Under the pieces are notes generated by a model that saw nothing but the letters and a program-made list of their open reading frames with translations, did no database searches and was not told the DNA's origin. Made by a program: the position numbers and the translations under genes. A stretch of DNA of 64,000 bases. Origin: Bacillus sp. SM2101. GTDB taxonomy: Bacteria > Bacillota > Bacilli > Bacillales > SM2101. Below, in pieces: positions 47,978 to 57,847 of this stretch (positions are counted from its first letter, which is position 1; each line of letters begins with the position of its first letter). The DNA lies in the NCBI RefSeq assembly GCF_018588585.1, contig NZ_JAEUFG010000011.1, positions 62,001 to 126,000 of the forward strand. Direction: 5' to 3'.

Positions 47978-50092
47978 ATGGGACAAGATAAGCAAATCTT
48001 TTCTACGGAATGGGCCGGTAGGAAGCTAACCGTAGAAGTAGGTCAATTAGCGAAACAAGCTAATGGTGCAGTGTTGGTACGTTATGGAGATACAGTTGTT
48101 CTTAGTACTGCTACAGCTTCGAAAGAACCTAAAAAAGTTGACTTCTTTCCTCTAACAGTCAATTATGAAGAGCGATTATATGCTGTTGGGAAAATTCCAG
48201 GAGGCTTTATTAAAAGAGAAGGGAGACCAAGTGAAAAGGCGATTTTAGCTAGTCGACTAATCGATAGACCAATTCGCCCATTATTCCCTGATGGATTTAG
48301 AAATGAAGTCCAAGTGGTAAGTATGGTCATGAGTGTGGATCAAGATTGTTCATCTGAGCAAGCAGCTATGTTCGGATCTTCGTTGGCGTTATCGGTATCA
48401 GATATTCCGTTTAGCGGTCCTATCGCTGGTGTTGTTGTTGGTAGAATTGATGGTGAGTTTATCATTAATCCATCGGTTTCACAAATGGAGGAAAGCGATA
48501 TTCATTTAGTAGTCGCTGGTACAATAGATGCCGTTAACATGGTTGAAGCTGGTGCAGAAGAAGTTCCAGAAGAAACGATGCTTGAAGCAATTATGTTTGG
48601 ACATGAAGAGATTAAAAGGCTTATTTCATTCCAGCAACAAATTGTTCAGGAAATTGGTAAAGAAAAAATGGAAGTAACACTTTATGAAGTTGATGAAGTA
48701 CTTGAGAACGAAATTAGAGCACTCGCAGAGGAAGATATTAACAAGGCAGTACAAGTCTTTGAAAAAAAAGCTAGAGAGCAAGCAATTAACCAAGTTAAAG
48801 CATCTGTAATTGAAAAGTATGAAGAGCAAGATGCAAGCGAAGACACTTTAAAGCAAGTAAATGAAATTTTAGCTAAATTAGTTAAAAAAGAAGTTCGTCG
48901 CCTCATTACAGTAGAGAAGGTTAGGCCTGATGGACGTAAAGGTGATGAAATACGACCTCTTTCATCAACTATTGGAATTTTACCAAGAACTCATGGATCA
49001 GGTTTATTTACACGTGGACAAACCCAAGCATTGAGTATTTGTACATTAGGAGCTTTAGGGGATGTACAAATTTTAGATGGGCTTGGCATTGAAGAGTCGA
49101 AAAGATTTATGCATCATTATAACTTCCCTTCTTTTAGTGTTGGAGAAACGGGTCCAATGCGTGGTCCAGGACGTCGTGAAATTGGACACGGTGCCTTAGG
49201 TGAACGTGCACTTGAACAAGTAATCCCATCTGAGAAGGAATTTCCTTATACAATTAGGCTCGTATCCGAAGTGTTAGAGTCTAACGGTTCAACATCACAA
49301 GCTAGTATATGTGCTAGTACATTAGCTATGATGGATGCCGGTGTTCCAATTAAAGCACCTGTAGCGGGTATTGCAATGGGACTAGTAAAATCGGATGAGC
49401 ATTATACAGTATTAACAGATATTCAAGGAATGGAAGATCATCTAGGTGACATGGACTTCAAAGTAGCTGGTACTGAAAAAGGCGTAACAGCATTGCAAAT
49501 GGATATTAAAATTGAAGGTTTATCACGTGAAATTTTAGAAGAAGCATTACTGCAGGCTAAAAAAGGTCGGATAGAAATATTAAATAGTATGCTTGCAACA
49601 ATTAGCGAGCCACGCCAAGTTCTGTCTGAGTATGCACCAAAAATATTCACTATGTCGATTAATCCGGATAAAATAAGAGATGTAATTGGCCCAAGTGGTA
49701 AACAAATTAATAAAATTATTGAAGAGACTGGGGTAAAAATCGATATCGAGCAAGATGGAACTGTCTTTATTTCTCATATGGATGAAGAAATGAATCAAAA
49801 GGCGAAGAAAATTATTGAAGATATCGTTCGTGAAATTGAAGTCGGCCAACTTTATCTAGGTAAAGTAAAAAGAATTGAAAAATTTGGTGCTTTTGTTGAG
49901 TTATTTAGTGGAAAAGATGGCCTTGTTCATATATCTGCACTTGCTGAAGAACGTGTTGGCAAAGTAGAGGATGTTGTCAAAATTGGCGATGAAATTTTAG
50001 TGAAAGTAATAGAAATTGATAAGCAAGGAAGAGTTAACTTATCAAGAAAAGCAGTTTTACGAGAGCAAAAGGAACAAGAACAAAAATCTTAA
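47978..50092 (+). CDS. pnp: Polyribonucleotide nucleotidyltransferase
   Basis: 704 residues from ATG 47978; ATG 47972 is too near the site AGAGGGG. PNPase is the phosphorolytic 3'-5' exoribonuclease of mRNA decay. Domain order: first RNase PH core (about 10-140), helical linker (about 210-300), second active RNase PH core (about 325-545, [16 protein letters not shown] and [17 protein letters not shown]), KH domain (about 555-615, [16 protein letters not shown]), and S1 domain (about 620-690, [14 protein letters not shown]). All blocks look intact. Confidence 0.99.
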   Translation: MGQDKQIFSTEWAGRKLTVEVGQLAKQANGAVLVRYGDTVVLSTATASKEPKKVDFFPLTVNYEERLYAVGKIPGGFIKREGRPSEKAILASRLIDRPIRPLFPDGFRNEVQVVSMVMSVDQDCSSEQAAMFGSSLALSVSDIPFSGPIAGVVVGRIDGEFIINPSVSQMEESDIHLVVAGTIDAVNMVEAGAEEVPEETMLEAIMFGHEEIKRLISFQQQIVQEIGKEKMEVTLYEVDEVLENEIRALAEEDINKAVQVFEKKAREQAINQVKASVIEKYEEQDASEDTLKQVNEILAKLVKKEVRRLITVEKVRPDGRKGDEIRPLSSTIGILPRTHGSGLFTRGQTQALSICTLGALGDVQILDGLGIEESKRFMHHYNFPSFSVGETGPMRGPGRREIGHGALGERALEQVIPSEKEFPYTIRLVSEVLESNGSTSQASICASTLAMMDAGVPIKAPVAGIAMGLVKSDEHYTVLTDIQGMEDHLGDMDFKVAGTEKGVTALQMDIKIEGLSREILEEALLQAKKGRIEILNSMLATISEPRQVLSEYAPKIFTMSINPDKIRDVIGPSGKQINKIIEETGVKIDIEQDGTVFISHMDEEMNQKAKKIIEDIVREIEVGQLYLGKVKRIEKFGAFVELFSGKDGLVHISALAEERVGKVEDVVKIGDEILVKVIEIDKQGRVNLSRKAVLREQKEQEQKS

Positions 50093-50205
50093 GCTTTTTC
50101 GTAAACTTTGTTGTATATTTTCAAAAAATGGACAGCAAGGTGAAGGTTTATCGATTATAAAAAATAGTAAAGATGTCACAAACGCTAGAGTTTACGTGTA
50201 TTCTC
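50091..50205 (+). repeat. Dispersed repeat family A, copy A6 (touching the pnp stop)
   Basis: The left end AAGCTTTTTCGTAAACTTTG (50091-50110) begins at the last bases of the pnp stop codon. The right end CAAACGCTAGAGTTTACGTG followed by TATT matches the order of CGAAAATCTAGTTGTGCACG in copy A7. CGTAAACT (50100-50107) and AGTTTACG (50189-50196) form an 8-bp inverted repeat near the two ends. Confidence 0.65.
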
Positions 50206-50582
50206 TAGTTCAACAAGCTGTGCGAACGCATCAAAACTTTAAAAATTTGTTTCCATTATTTATAGCATAGACAGCTCGGCATTAAAGCCGAGTTTTTCTT
50301 AAGGCTTTCTTTTAGCAACTTTATTGCTACAAACCTACAGCAGCAAAACGAAGCTATATGTGATTTGAAGAGAAGATGGCATTTACAATCTAAATGTAGT
50401 CTTATTTATTTGTTAGAACGACATATAATTTTAGTGATCATGTATGTTAAAAGAACCCTATAGAGGGAGAAGACTTAAACGTGCGACCAACACATCATCT
50501 GCATTTTGAATAACATCTTCAATGTTAGTTGTTCTACCTTGTCCTCATTATACATATTTTTTAGTATAAAGGGGGAAAACTA
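50206..50582 (+). other. pnp-ylxY intergenic region
   Basis: After repeat A6 it contains one good terminator (50275-50297) and then about 285 nt of AT-rich sequence. I see no gene and no clear SigA promoter there; a sporulation-sigma promoter for ylxY may be present, but I cannot define it with confidence. Confidence 0.5.
50275..50297 (+). terminator. Intrinsic terminator downstream of pnp
   Basis: CTCGGC (50275-50280) pairs with GCCGAG (50287-50292) over ATTAAA, followed by TTTTT. It lies 183 nt after the pnp stop, beyond repeat A6. Confidence 0.85.
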
Positions 50583-51542
50583 ATGAGAAAGTTATCAGTG
50601 CAGATTCTTGCTTTTATAACAATATTAATTATTACTATTGGTGCAGTCCAAAATCCGTTTACAACTAGTTACGTAAAAGGGTTAAAAAACAGTACGATGA
50701 CTGTAGCAAAGCAAATGGATTCACTTTACATAGAAATAAAGGAGAAAGCTCCTCAATATAAGATTCCTGCACAGAATGCTGAGGTTCATAAAGTGTGGAA
50801 AGCAACACCTGGGTATAATGGTTTACAAGTTGATATAGAGGCTTCTTATGAGAATATGAAAAAAGAGGGTAATTTTGATGAGAAAAAACTTGTATTTCAA
50901 CAAGTTAAGCCTAATATCCACTTATCGGATTTACCTCCTTCGCCAATATATAGAGGACATCCAGATAAACCGATGGTTGCTTTCCTAATAAATGTTGCTT
51001 GGGGAACAGAGTACATCCCATCAATGTTAGAAATATTAAATAAACATAAAGTAAAAGCTACTTTTTTTCTGGAAGGTCGCTGGGTAAAAGAGAACCCTGA
51101 CCTTGCAAAAATGATAGTGGACGCTGGTTTTGAGGTTGGAAATCATTCGTACTCACATCCAAATTTAAGATTGATGGGTTCGGATGAAATCCGCGATCAA
51201 TTAGTTAAGACAAACGACATCATTCAGGCAACGACAAATAAATCCTCAACTTTGTTTGCTCCACCTAGTGGAAGCATTCGAGATGAAGTTGTAGAAATTG
51301 CATCTGAGCTAAATATGGGGACGATTATGTGGAGTGTTGATACAATTGATTGGCAACGCCCAGAGCCTCATGTAATAGTAGACCGCGTAATGACTAAAGT
51401 ACATAAAGGTGCAATGATCTTAATGCATCCAACTTCTTCAACAACCCAAGCACTTGAAACATTAATACTTTCAATTAAGCAAAAAAAATTACAAATAGTT
51501 GATGTTACTACATTACTAAGTGAAGAACGAATCTTACGATGA
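50583..51542 (+). CDS. ylxY: YlxY, polysaccharide deacetylase family protein
   Basis: 319 residues with AAGGGGGAAAAC upstream. The N-terminal signal/anchor helix (about 7-22) directs it outside. The NodB-type domain (about 127-310) starts with MVAFLINVAWGTEYIPSMLE, where the usual first catalytic Asp position (TFDD/TFDV in active enzymes) reads NVAW; the metal-site His pair remains in GNHSYSHPN. Substitution of Asp suggests weak or altered activity, as noted for other YlxY-type proteins. It is related to sporulation deacetylases; the exact role is unknown. Confidence 0.93.
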   Translation: MRKLSVQILAFITILIITIGAVQNPFTTSYVKGLKNSTMTVAKQMDSLYIEIKEKAPQYKIPAQNAEVHKVWKATPGYNGLQVDIEASYENMKKEGNFDEKKLVFQQVKPNIHLSDLPPSPIYRGHPDKPMVAFLINVAWGTEYIPSMLEILNKHKVKATFFLEGRWVKENPDLAKMIVDAGFEVGNHSYSHPNLRLMGSDEIRDQLVKTNDIIQATTNKSSTLFAPPSGSIRDEVVEIASELNMGTIMWSVDTIDWQRPEPHVIVDRVMTKVHKGAMILMHPTSSTTQALETLILSIKQKKLQIVDVTTLLSEERILR

Positions 51543-51628
51543 AGGTACGTTCGCTTAAAGACACCTTATTTTTACAATTTAATAGGTGAGAAACTAGTTA
51601 ATAATGCAGTAACTAAGGAGGAACGAAG

Positions 51629-52864
51629 TTGATTAAGAAATATACATGCCAAAATGGTGCAAGAATTGTGTTAGAAAATATACCTTCTGTTCGTTCAGTT
51701 GCAATTGGTATTTGGATTAAAACTGGATCACGTAATGAAAATGAACAGAATAATGGAATTTCACATTTTTTAGAGCATATGTTCTTTAAAGGGACAACTA
51801 ATCGTTCCGCTAAAGAGATTGCAGAAGCATTTGATAGTATCGGTGGACAAGTAAATGCCTTCACGTCCAAAGAATATACTTGTTACTATGCAAAAGTACT
51901 TGATGAGCATGCTACATACGCTTTGGATATACTGTCGGACATGTTTTTTAATTCTGTCTTTGATGAGGAAGAGCTACAGAAGGAAAAGAACGTTGTGCTT
52001 GAAGAAATTAAAATGTACGAAGACACTCCTGACGACATTGTACACGATTTATTAAGTAAAGCTACCTTTGGTCAGCATTCATTAGGCTATCCAATTTTGG
52101 GTACAGAAGAGACGCTTGAAACATTCAATGGAGAAGCTTTACGAGATTATATGAAAAATACATATACACCTGAAAATGTCGTGATTTCAGTAGCTGGTAA
52201 CATTAATGAGAGCTTTATTAAAGATGTTGAGCAACAATTTGGGTCTTATGAATCTGAAGTAACGGTTGATGAATTAACGACGCCATCTTTCCATACGGAC
52301 AAATTAGTACGTAAAAAAGAAACAGAACAGGCTCATCTATGTATGGGATTTAACGGGTTACCTGTAGGACATAAGGATATTTATAGTCTTATCGTGTTAA
52401 ATAATATCTTAGGTGGAAGTATGAGTAGCCGCTTATTCCAAGAGGTTAGAGAAAAAAGGGGATTAGCCTATTCCATATTTTCTTATCATTCCTCTTATCA
52501 AGATAATGGTATGGTTACGATATATGGCGGAACAGGAAAACATCAGCTTGAAACATTATTTGATACCGTCCAAGAAACGTTATTAGACTTAAAAAATGAC
52601 GGTATTAGTACAAAAGAGTTAAAAAATAATAAGGAACAAATGAAAGGAAATTTAACATTAAGTCTTGAAAGTACCAATAGTCGAATGAGTAGAAACGGTA
52701 AAAACGAACTGTTGTTAAAACGTCATCGGTCATTAGATGAGGTACTATTAGATATTGATTCAGTTAGTGAAGAGAGTGTCAATCGTTTAGCAAGAGAACT
52801 TTTTACTGAACAGTTCTCCACAGCTCTCATTAGTCCTGACGGTATATTGCCGGTAGGCAAATAA
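51629..52864 (+). CDS. mlpA: M16-family zinc protease MlpA (YmxG)
   Basis: 411 residues from TTG 51629 with AAGGAGGAACG upstream. The inverted zinc motif HXXEH is present in GISHFLEHMFFKG (His, Glu, His), with the downstream Glu in EKNVVLEEIKMYEDTPDD. It resembles mitochondrial processing peptidase beta. In B. subtilis mlpA lies at this place and affects regulation of extracellular protease; its natural substrate is unclear. A terminator follows. Confidence 0.96.
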   Translation: MIKKYTCQNGARIVLENIPSVRSVAIGIWIKTGSRNENEQNNGISHFLEHMFFKGTTNRSAKEIAEAFDSIGGQVNAFTSKEYTCYYAKVLDEHATYALDILSDMFFNSVFDEEELQKEKNVVLEEIKMYEDTPDDIVHDLLSKATFGQHSLGYPILGTEETLETFNGEALRDYMKNTYTPENVVISVAGNINESFIKDVEQQFGSYESEVTVDELTTPSFHTDKLVRKKETEQAHLCMGFNGLPVGHKDIYSLIVLNNILGGSMSSRLFQEVREKRGLAYSIFSYHSSYQDNGMVTIYGGTGKHQLETLFDTVQETLLDLKNDGISTKELKNNKEQMKGNLTLSLESTNSRMSRNGKNELLLKRHRSLDEVLLDIDSVSEESVNRLARELFTEQFSTALISPDGILPVGK

Positions 52865-52896
52865 GCCATCTTCAACATGATCGTCCAAACGATTTT

Positions 52897-52927
52897 ATGC
52901 CTATAGAAACTTGTAGGCATTTTTTTT
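52897..52927 (+). terminator. Intrinsic terminator after mlpA
   Basis: ATGCCTA (52897-52903) pairs with TAGGCAT (52914-52920), followed by seven T residues. Confidence 0.85.
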
Positions 52928-52967
52928 ATGTTTATCCCCTACAATGTAGTAGAGAGGAGGATAAAAA

Positions 52968-53219
52968 ATGAGATTAAGTGAATTAAGTGGCAAGGAAATT
53001 GTTGATGTCAAAAGAGCAGAAAGATTAGGAGTACTAGGCCAAACTGACTTAGAGATCAATGAACAAACTGGACAGATAAATGCATTAATTATTCCAACAT
53101 TAAAATGGTTTGGATTTCGAAAGCAAGGCACTGAAGTGCGTGTTCCTTGGAAGCATATTAAAAAAATTGGATCCGATATGGTGATTATAGACATACCAGA
53201 AACTGAAACAAACGAGTGA
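52968..53219 (+). CDS. ymxH: YlmC/YmxH family sporulation protein (PRC-barrel)
   Basis: 83 residues with AGAGGAGG upstream of ATG 52968. A single PRC-barrel domain: MRLSELSGKEIVDVKRAERL, then the LEINEQTGQINALIIP strand pair and VPWKHIKKIGSDMVIID. The family is widespread in endospore formers, expressed in sporulation, without an assigned biochemical role. It lies between mlpA and the dipicolinate synthase genes, as in B. subtilis. Confidence 0.94.
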   Translation: MRLSELSGKEIVDVKRAERLGVLGQTDLEINEQTGQINALIIPTLKWFGFRKQGTEVRVPWKHIKKIGSDMVIIDIPETETNE

Positions 53220-53249
53220 AACTTTAAAAATGAGATGTTAGAGGTTGTG

Positions 53250-53277
53250 ATCAGGTGGAAATGATACTCCACCTGAT
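53250..53277 (+). other. Perfect stem-loop after ymxH
   Basis: ATCAGGTGGA (53250-53259) and TCCACCTGAT (53268-53277) are exact reverse complements over an 8-nt loop. There is no T-run directly after, so it is either a weak terminator or an mRNA 3'-end stabiliser for ymxH. Confidence 0.65.
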
Positions 53278-53713
53278 TGAGTATCTCTATTTGTGATAAT
53301 GTGCGTCTAACAGTCTTTTAGCCGAGCTATCAATCGGTGTCTTTAATGCATAATCTTTTTTACATAGATGGTTGATTTTGTACTGTAACTAGAATTTGCT
53401 TCAACTTCTACCTTCGGTACAAAGAGATAGAAGTTATTAAATTCGTCGTCAGCTATTTTTACGAAAGGCTGTGTTCGAATTGTTTGTGGTTTATCGTTAG
53501 AAAAAATAAGTACGTATACAACTAAAGTTTCATGGCAATTTTTCTTCTAAAACCCATACGGTCACATATCCCCCTAATTTACTGCTTCAATCGTTATAAA
53601 GGTTCCAAAAAGAGCCTTATGATAATAACGTCATATCACTATAGAGGCAATAATAAAAGATTAACTGGATTTGGTTAGTCTTTTTTTTTGTAATCATTCA
53701 CCTTATGAAATCC

Positions 53714-53722
53714 CATAACATA
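53714..53722 (+). promoter_or_regulatory. SigK-like -10 box upstream of spoVFA
   Basis: CATAACATA fits the SigK -10 pattern CATANNNTA exactly and lies about 80 nt before spoVFA, whose B. subtilis homologue is expressed by SigK in the mother cell. No good -35 AC element at 16-17 nt could be identified, so this is tentative. Confidence 0.3.
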
Positions 53723-53803
53723 AAATGTGAAAGGAACGGGAATATATAGGCATTTATCCTACACATTTTGCGCGTAATTTATCATCAAAAGAAGGTGAAT
53801 TTA

Positions 53804-54703
53804 ATGCTAACAGGCATGAACATCGCTGTTATAGGTGGAGATGCACGTCAACTTGAGGTCATACGGAAGCTAACTGAGTTAGATGCAAAGTTATCATTAA
53901 TAGGGTTTGATCAGCTAGACCATGGATTTACTGGGGCTACTAAAGAGCAAATTGACGAACTTAAATATTCAGATATAAGTGCCATCGTATTACCTATAGC
54001 TGGAACGAACAATGAAGGAAAAATAGAAACAATATTTTCAAATGAAAAAGTAGTGCTAACAAAAGAAATGTTATTACAAACACCAGAACATTGTGCGATA
54101 TATACGGGTATTAGTAACGAATACTTGGATCAACTTACGACAGCATCTAATAGAAAACTCGTACAAATAATGGAAAGAGATGATGTGGCGATATACAACT
54201 CAATACCTACAGTTGAGGGTACGATCATGATGGTCATTCAAAATACCGATTTTACCATTCATAATTCAAAAGTAGCCGTATTAGGGTTTGGTAGGATTGG
54301 CATGAGCGTTGCTCGTTCTTTTCACTCACTAGGAGCTATGGTGAAGGTTGGTGCAAGGCGATCAGAACATTTAGCTAGAATCTATGAAATGGGGATAGAG
54401 CCTTTTCATTTATCGTTATTAAATAAAGAAGTTAGTGATATTGATGTGTGTATTAATACCATTCCTCATCCTATTGTGACAGCAGGCGTGATTTCTAGAA
54501 TGCCAGCCCATACATTAATTGTTGATCTGGCAACAAAACCAGGTGGAACCGATTTTCGTTACGCAGAAAAACGCGGCATTAAAGCGTTTTTAGCACCTGG
54601 CTTACCAGGTATCGTTGCACCAAAAACAGCAGGTCAAATTGTTGCCAATGTACTGTCTCAATTGTTAATTGAAGACTTACAACAAAGAAAGGTGGACGAA
54701 TAA
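53804..54703 (+). CDS. spoVFA: Dipicolinate synthase subunit A
   Basis: 299 residues (also dpaA) from ATG 53804 with GAAGGTGA upstream. With SpoVFB it oxidises the lysine-pathway intermediate (dihydrodipicolinate) to dipicolinic acid, the Ca-chelator of the spore core. N-terminal MNIAVIGGDARQLEVIRKL is typical, and the Rossmann dinucleotide motif is VLGFGRIGMSVARSFHSLG (about residue 158). Its stop overlaps spoVFB by one base. Presence shows the organism makes endospores. Confidence 0.97.
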   Translation: MLTGMNIAVIGGDARQLEVIRKLTELDAKLSLIGFDQLDHGFTGATKEQIDELKYSDISAIVLPIAGTNNEGKIETIFSNEKVVLTKEMLLQTPEHCAIYTGISNEYLDQLTTASNRKLVQIMERDDVAIYNSIPTVEGTIMMVIQNTDFTIHNSKVAVLGFGRIGMSVARSFHSLGAMVKVGARRSEHLARIYEMGIEPFHLSLLNKEVSDIDVCINTIPHPIVTAGVISRMPAHTLIVDLATKPGGTDFRYAEKRGIKAFLAPGLPGIVAPKTAGQIVANVLSQLLIEDLQQRKVDE

Positions 54704-55305
54704 TGTCGTTAGTTGGGAAAAGAATAGGTTTCGGCTTAACAGGTTCACATTGTACCTATGATGCGGTAGTACCACAAATTAAGCAACTAATTAAGTCAGG
54801 TGCAGAGGTATTGCCTGTTGTTTCTCACACTGTTCAAACAACCGACACTCGGTTTGGCGAAGGTGAAGGTTGGATACGAAAAATTGAAGAGCTAACAGGT
54901 CAAGAAGTAATCAATACAATTGTAAAAGCAGAACCGCTTGGACCAAAAATTCCTTTAGATTGCATGGTAATTGCTCCATTAACAGGTAATTCATTGAGCA
55001 AATTTGCTAACGCAATGACTGATTCCCCAGTACTAATGGCTGCAAAAGCAACGTTAAGAAACCAAAGACCGGTGGTTGTTGGTATTTCAACAAATGATGC
55101 GCTTGGCTTGAATGGTGTCAATTTAATGAGGTTAATGGCTACGAAAAATATATACTTTATACCTTTTGGTCAAGACGCACCGGTAAAGAAACCAAATTCT
55201 ATGGTTGCTGATATGGATAAGCTACAGGGTACCGTATTATCAGCTCTGGAAGGTCGACAATTACAACCAGTAATAATTGAGCGCTTTCAAGATAGCCAAC
55301 TTTGA
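54703..55305 (+). CDS. spoVFB: Dipicolinate synthase subunit B
   Basis: 200 residues (also dpaB), a flavoprotein-like subunit of the HFCD family: RIGFGLTGSHCTYDAVVPQI at the N-terminus, MVIAPLTGNSLSKFANAMTD and DSPVLMAAKATLRNQRPVVV in the middle. Translationally coupled to spoVFA through TAATG. A 180-nt gap follows before asd. Confidence 0.97.
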   Translation: MSLVGKRIGFGLTGSHCTYDAVVPQIKQLIKSGAEVLPVVSHTVQTTDTRFGEGEGWIRKIEELTGQEVINTIVKAEPLGPKIPLDCMVIAPLTGNSLSKFANAMTDSPVLMAAKATLRNQRPVVVGISTNDALGLNGVNLMRLMATKNIYFIPFGQDAPVKKPNSMVADMDKLQGTVLSALEGRQLQPVIIERFQDSQL

Positions 55306-55485
55306 ATAAACTTGATAAAATATAATAGAAGTGCAAAATTATGAGGGATTTTATTTAAAAACTGCTCTTCTTTAATGCGTGAATATGATAAAATATTGTT
55401 TATTATAAAATAGGGGAACAGATGAACTATTCCTCATTAATGATGAATGATACCTTAGTTGGTTACTTTCGAAAGGGGCAATAAA

Positions 55486-56532
55486 ATGGAGCACGTTAAA
55501 GGATATCATGTGGCAGTTTTAGGAGCAACAGGGGCAGTAGGACAACAAATGATCAAAACTTTAGAAGAGCGAAAATTCCCGGTAGCAAAGCTAACCTTGC
55601 TTTCGTCAGAGCGTTCAGCAGGAAAAAAAGTGTTGTTTAATGGGAATGAAGTAGAAGTGCAAGTTGCAACACCAGAGAGTTTTCAAGGTGTGGACATAGC
55701 TCTTTTTAGTGCAGGTGGTAGTATTTCAAAAAGATTTGCACCAGAAGCGGTGAAGCATGGTGCGATTGTTGTGGATAATACAAGCGCGTTCAGAATGGAT
55801 GAAAATGTACCTCTCATTGTTCCTGAAGTAAATGAAGATGATCTTAAAAACCATCAAGGAATTATTGCTAATCCGAATTGTTCGACCATTCAAATGGTCG
55901 TTGCATTAGAACCTATTCAAAAAGCATTTGGACTAACAAAAGTCTTAGTTTCAACATATCAGGCAGTATCTGGTGCAGGTGCAGCTGCAATTAAAGAATT
56001 AAAAGATCAAACAAAAGCAATTATCGAAAATGAAGAATTTACTCCGGCTGTGCTACCGGTAAGTCGAGACGATAAGCACTATCAAATAGCGTTTAACGCG
56101 GTGCCACAAATTGATAAATTCCAAGATAATGGTTTTACGTTTGAAGAGATGAAAATGATCAATGAAACAAAAAAGATTATGCATAGACCAGATTTAGAAG
56201 TTGCAGCGACATGCGTTCGTCTTCCTATAGAAACAGGGCATTCTGAATCAGTATATTTTGAGATTAAGGATCAGAATGTTGCAGCGCAAGATGTAATTAA
56301 TGTACTATCGGATGCACCTGGTGTAGTCGTTCAAGACAATACAGCAGAACAGGTCTATCCAATGCCTGCCCATAGTGTAGGTAAAAACGATGTTTTTGTA
56401 GGTAGAATACGTAAAGATTTAGACCGTGATCATGGATTTCACATGTGGGTAGTATCTGATAATTTACTCAAAGGTGCAGCTTGGAATTCTGTGCAAATTG
56501 CAGAAAGTCTATATAAATTAAATTTAGTGTAA
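55486..56532 (+). CDS. asd: Aspartate-semialdehyde dehydrogenase
   Basis: 348 residues from ATG 55486 with GAAAGGGGC upstream. Asd reduces aspartyl phosphate to aspartate semialdehyde, the branch point to diaminopimelate/dipicolinate and threonine/methionine. The NADP loop GATGAVGQQMIKTLEERKFP, catalytic Cys in ANPNCSTIQMVVAL and the His-containing RLPIETGHSESVY are present. The next genes dapG and dapA act before and after it in the same pathway. Confidence 0.98.
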   Translation: MEHVKGYHVAVLGATGAVGQQMIKTLEERKFPVAKLTLLSSERSAGKKVLFNGNEVEVQVATPESFQGVDIALFSAGGSISKRFAPEAVKHGAIVVDNTSAFRMDENVPLIVPEVNEDDLKNHQGIIANPNCSTIQMVVALEPIQKAFGLTKVLVSTYQAVSGAGAAAIKELKDQTKAIIENEEFTPAVLPVSRDDKHYQIAFNAVPQIDKFQDNGFTFEEMKMINETKKIMHRPDLEVAATCVRLPIETGHSESVYFEIKDQNVAAQDVINVLSDAPGVVVQDNTAEQVYPMPAHSVGKNDVFVGRIRKDLDRDHGFHMWVVSDNLLKGAAWNSVQIAESLYKLNLV

Positions 56533-56590
56533 ATTCATATAAGCTGAGTTAAATCTTGTATGAAGTTGGAAAACTACAAGAGGTGTAATA

Positions 56591-57844
56591 ATGAAAATCA
56601 TCGTTCAAAAATTTGGAGGAACTTCTGTAAAAGACGAAAAGGGTCGTAACCTAGCTAGGGAGCATATTGAACATGCATTATCAGAGGGCTATAAAGTTGT
56701 TGTGGTTGTTTCTGCTATGGGTAGAAAAGGCGCCCCTTATGCAACAGATACTTTAATTGATTTGTTAGGTTCAGATAAAAGTATGATAAGTAAACGCGAA
56801 CATGATATGTTGCTATCTTGTGGTGAAATAATTTCCAGTGTGGTTTTCTCAAATATGTTAAATTCTTTTGGAATTCAAGCAACTGCAATGTCTGGTGCAC
56901 AAGCAGGTTTTCGCACGAATGATGACTTCACGAATGCAAAGATTACAGATATGAAATGCGATCGTGTCATTTCGTTACTAGCTGATTATGATGTTATCGT
57001 AGTAGCTGGATTTCAAGGAGCTACGAAGTATGGAGATGTAACTACGATTGGTCGTGGTGGCAGTGATACATCTGCTGCAGCTCTCGGTGCTGCACTTCAA
57101 GCAGAATGGATAGATATTTTCACAGATGTAGAGGGTGTCATGACGGCTGACCCACGCGTCGTTTCTTCAGCAAAACCATTAGACATAGTAACATATAATG
57201 AGATATGTAATATGGCTTATCAAGGAGCAAAGGTTATACATCCTCGTGCTGTTGAAATTGCTATGCAAGCTAAGGTTCCGATTAGAATTCGTTCAACTTA
57301 TTCCAATTCACCAGGGACACTTGTTACCACATTGGATAAAAATAATAAAGGTTGCGATGTGAAAGAACGACTTATTACAGGCATTGCTTATGTTTCTAAT
57401 GTTACACAAATCAAAGTGTTTGCTAAAGAAAATGAGTTTAACCTTCAAACAGAAGTGTTTCAAGCAATGGCTAATGAAAAAATTAGTGTTGACTTTTTTA
57501 ACATTACACCAAATGGCGTAGTGTACACAATTCCTGATGAATTAACAGATCATGCGATTGAAATCTTAAAACGCAAAGGTTATGATCCAATCATCACAAG
57601 AAATTGTGCAAAGGTGTCTACTGTCGGTGCTGCAATAAATGGTGTTCCTGGAGTAACAGCGAAAATCGTCACAGCTTTATCAGAACTAGGAATTCAAATT
57701 TTACAATCAGCTGATAGCCATACAACCATTTGGGTGTTAGTTAAACAGGATGATATGGTAAAAGCTGTCAATGCATTACACGATGCCTTTCAACTTTCAG
57801 GAGAAAATCACGAAGTCGGAAGTAATAATCATAAAACATCATGA
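56591..57844 (+). CDS. dapG: Aspartokinase I (diaminopimelate-sensitive type)
   Basis: 417 residues. It phosphorylates aspartate, the first step toward lysine and diaminopimelate. The kinase domain has VQKFGGTSVKDEKGRN and GRGGSDTSAAALGAAL; two ACT domains occupy the C-terminal part (about 275-400). The dapG identity (rather than lysC) rests on position between asd and dapA. No lysine riboswitch is seen in the 58 nt upstream, consistent with this isozyme. Confidence 0.95.
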   Translation: MKIIVQKFGGTSVKDEKGRNLAREHIEHALSEGYKVVVVVSAMGRKGAPYATDTLIDLLGSDKSMISKREHDMLLSCGEIISSVVFSNMLNSFGIQATAMSGAQAGFRTNDDFTNAKITDMKCDRVISLLADYDVIVVAGFQGATKYGDVTTIGRGGSDTSAAALGAALQAEWIDIFTDVEGVMTADPRVVSSAKPLDIVTYNEICNMAYQGAKVIHPRAVEIAMQAKVPIRIRSTYSNSPGTLVTTLDKNNKGCDVKERLITGIAYVSNVTQIKVFAKENEFNLQTEVFQAMANEKISVDFFNITPNGVVYTIPDELTDHAIEILKRKGYDPIITRNCAKVSTVGAAINGVPGVTAKIVTALSELGIQILQSADSHTTIWVLVKQDDMVKAVNALHDAFQLSGENHEVGSNNHKTS

Positions 57845-57847
57845 TAG

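Larger units (their letters stand above)
53220..53803 (+). other. ymxH-spoVFA intergenic region (584 nt)
   Basis: No gene is supported. It starts with a perfect 10-bp stem (53250-53277), continues with AT-rich sequence, and ends with a SigK-like -10 box (53714-53722) before the spoVFA ribosome-binding site GAAGGTGA at 53791-53798. AAAAAGAGCCTTAT near 53609 resembles the reverse complement of a family A left end, but no other part of that repeat can be followed. Confidence 0.5.

Noticed and set aside
50016-50270. 84-codon frame running out of the end of pnp
   Set aside because: The first part is out-of-frame pnp sequence, the rest is repeat A6 and AT-rich gap; no ribosome-binding site.
56533-56590. 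Lysine riboswitch ahead of the aspartokinase
   Set aside because: Only 58 nt separate asd and dapG, too short for an L-box; no conserved elements seen.
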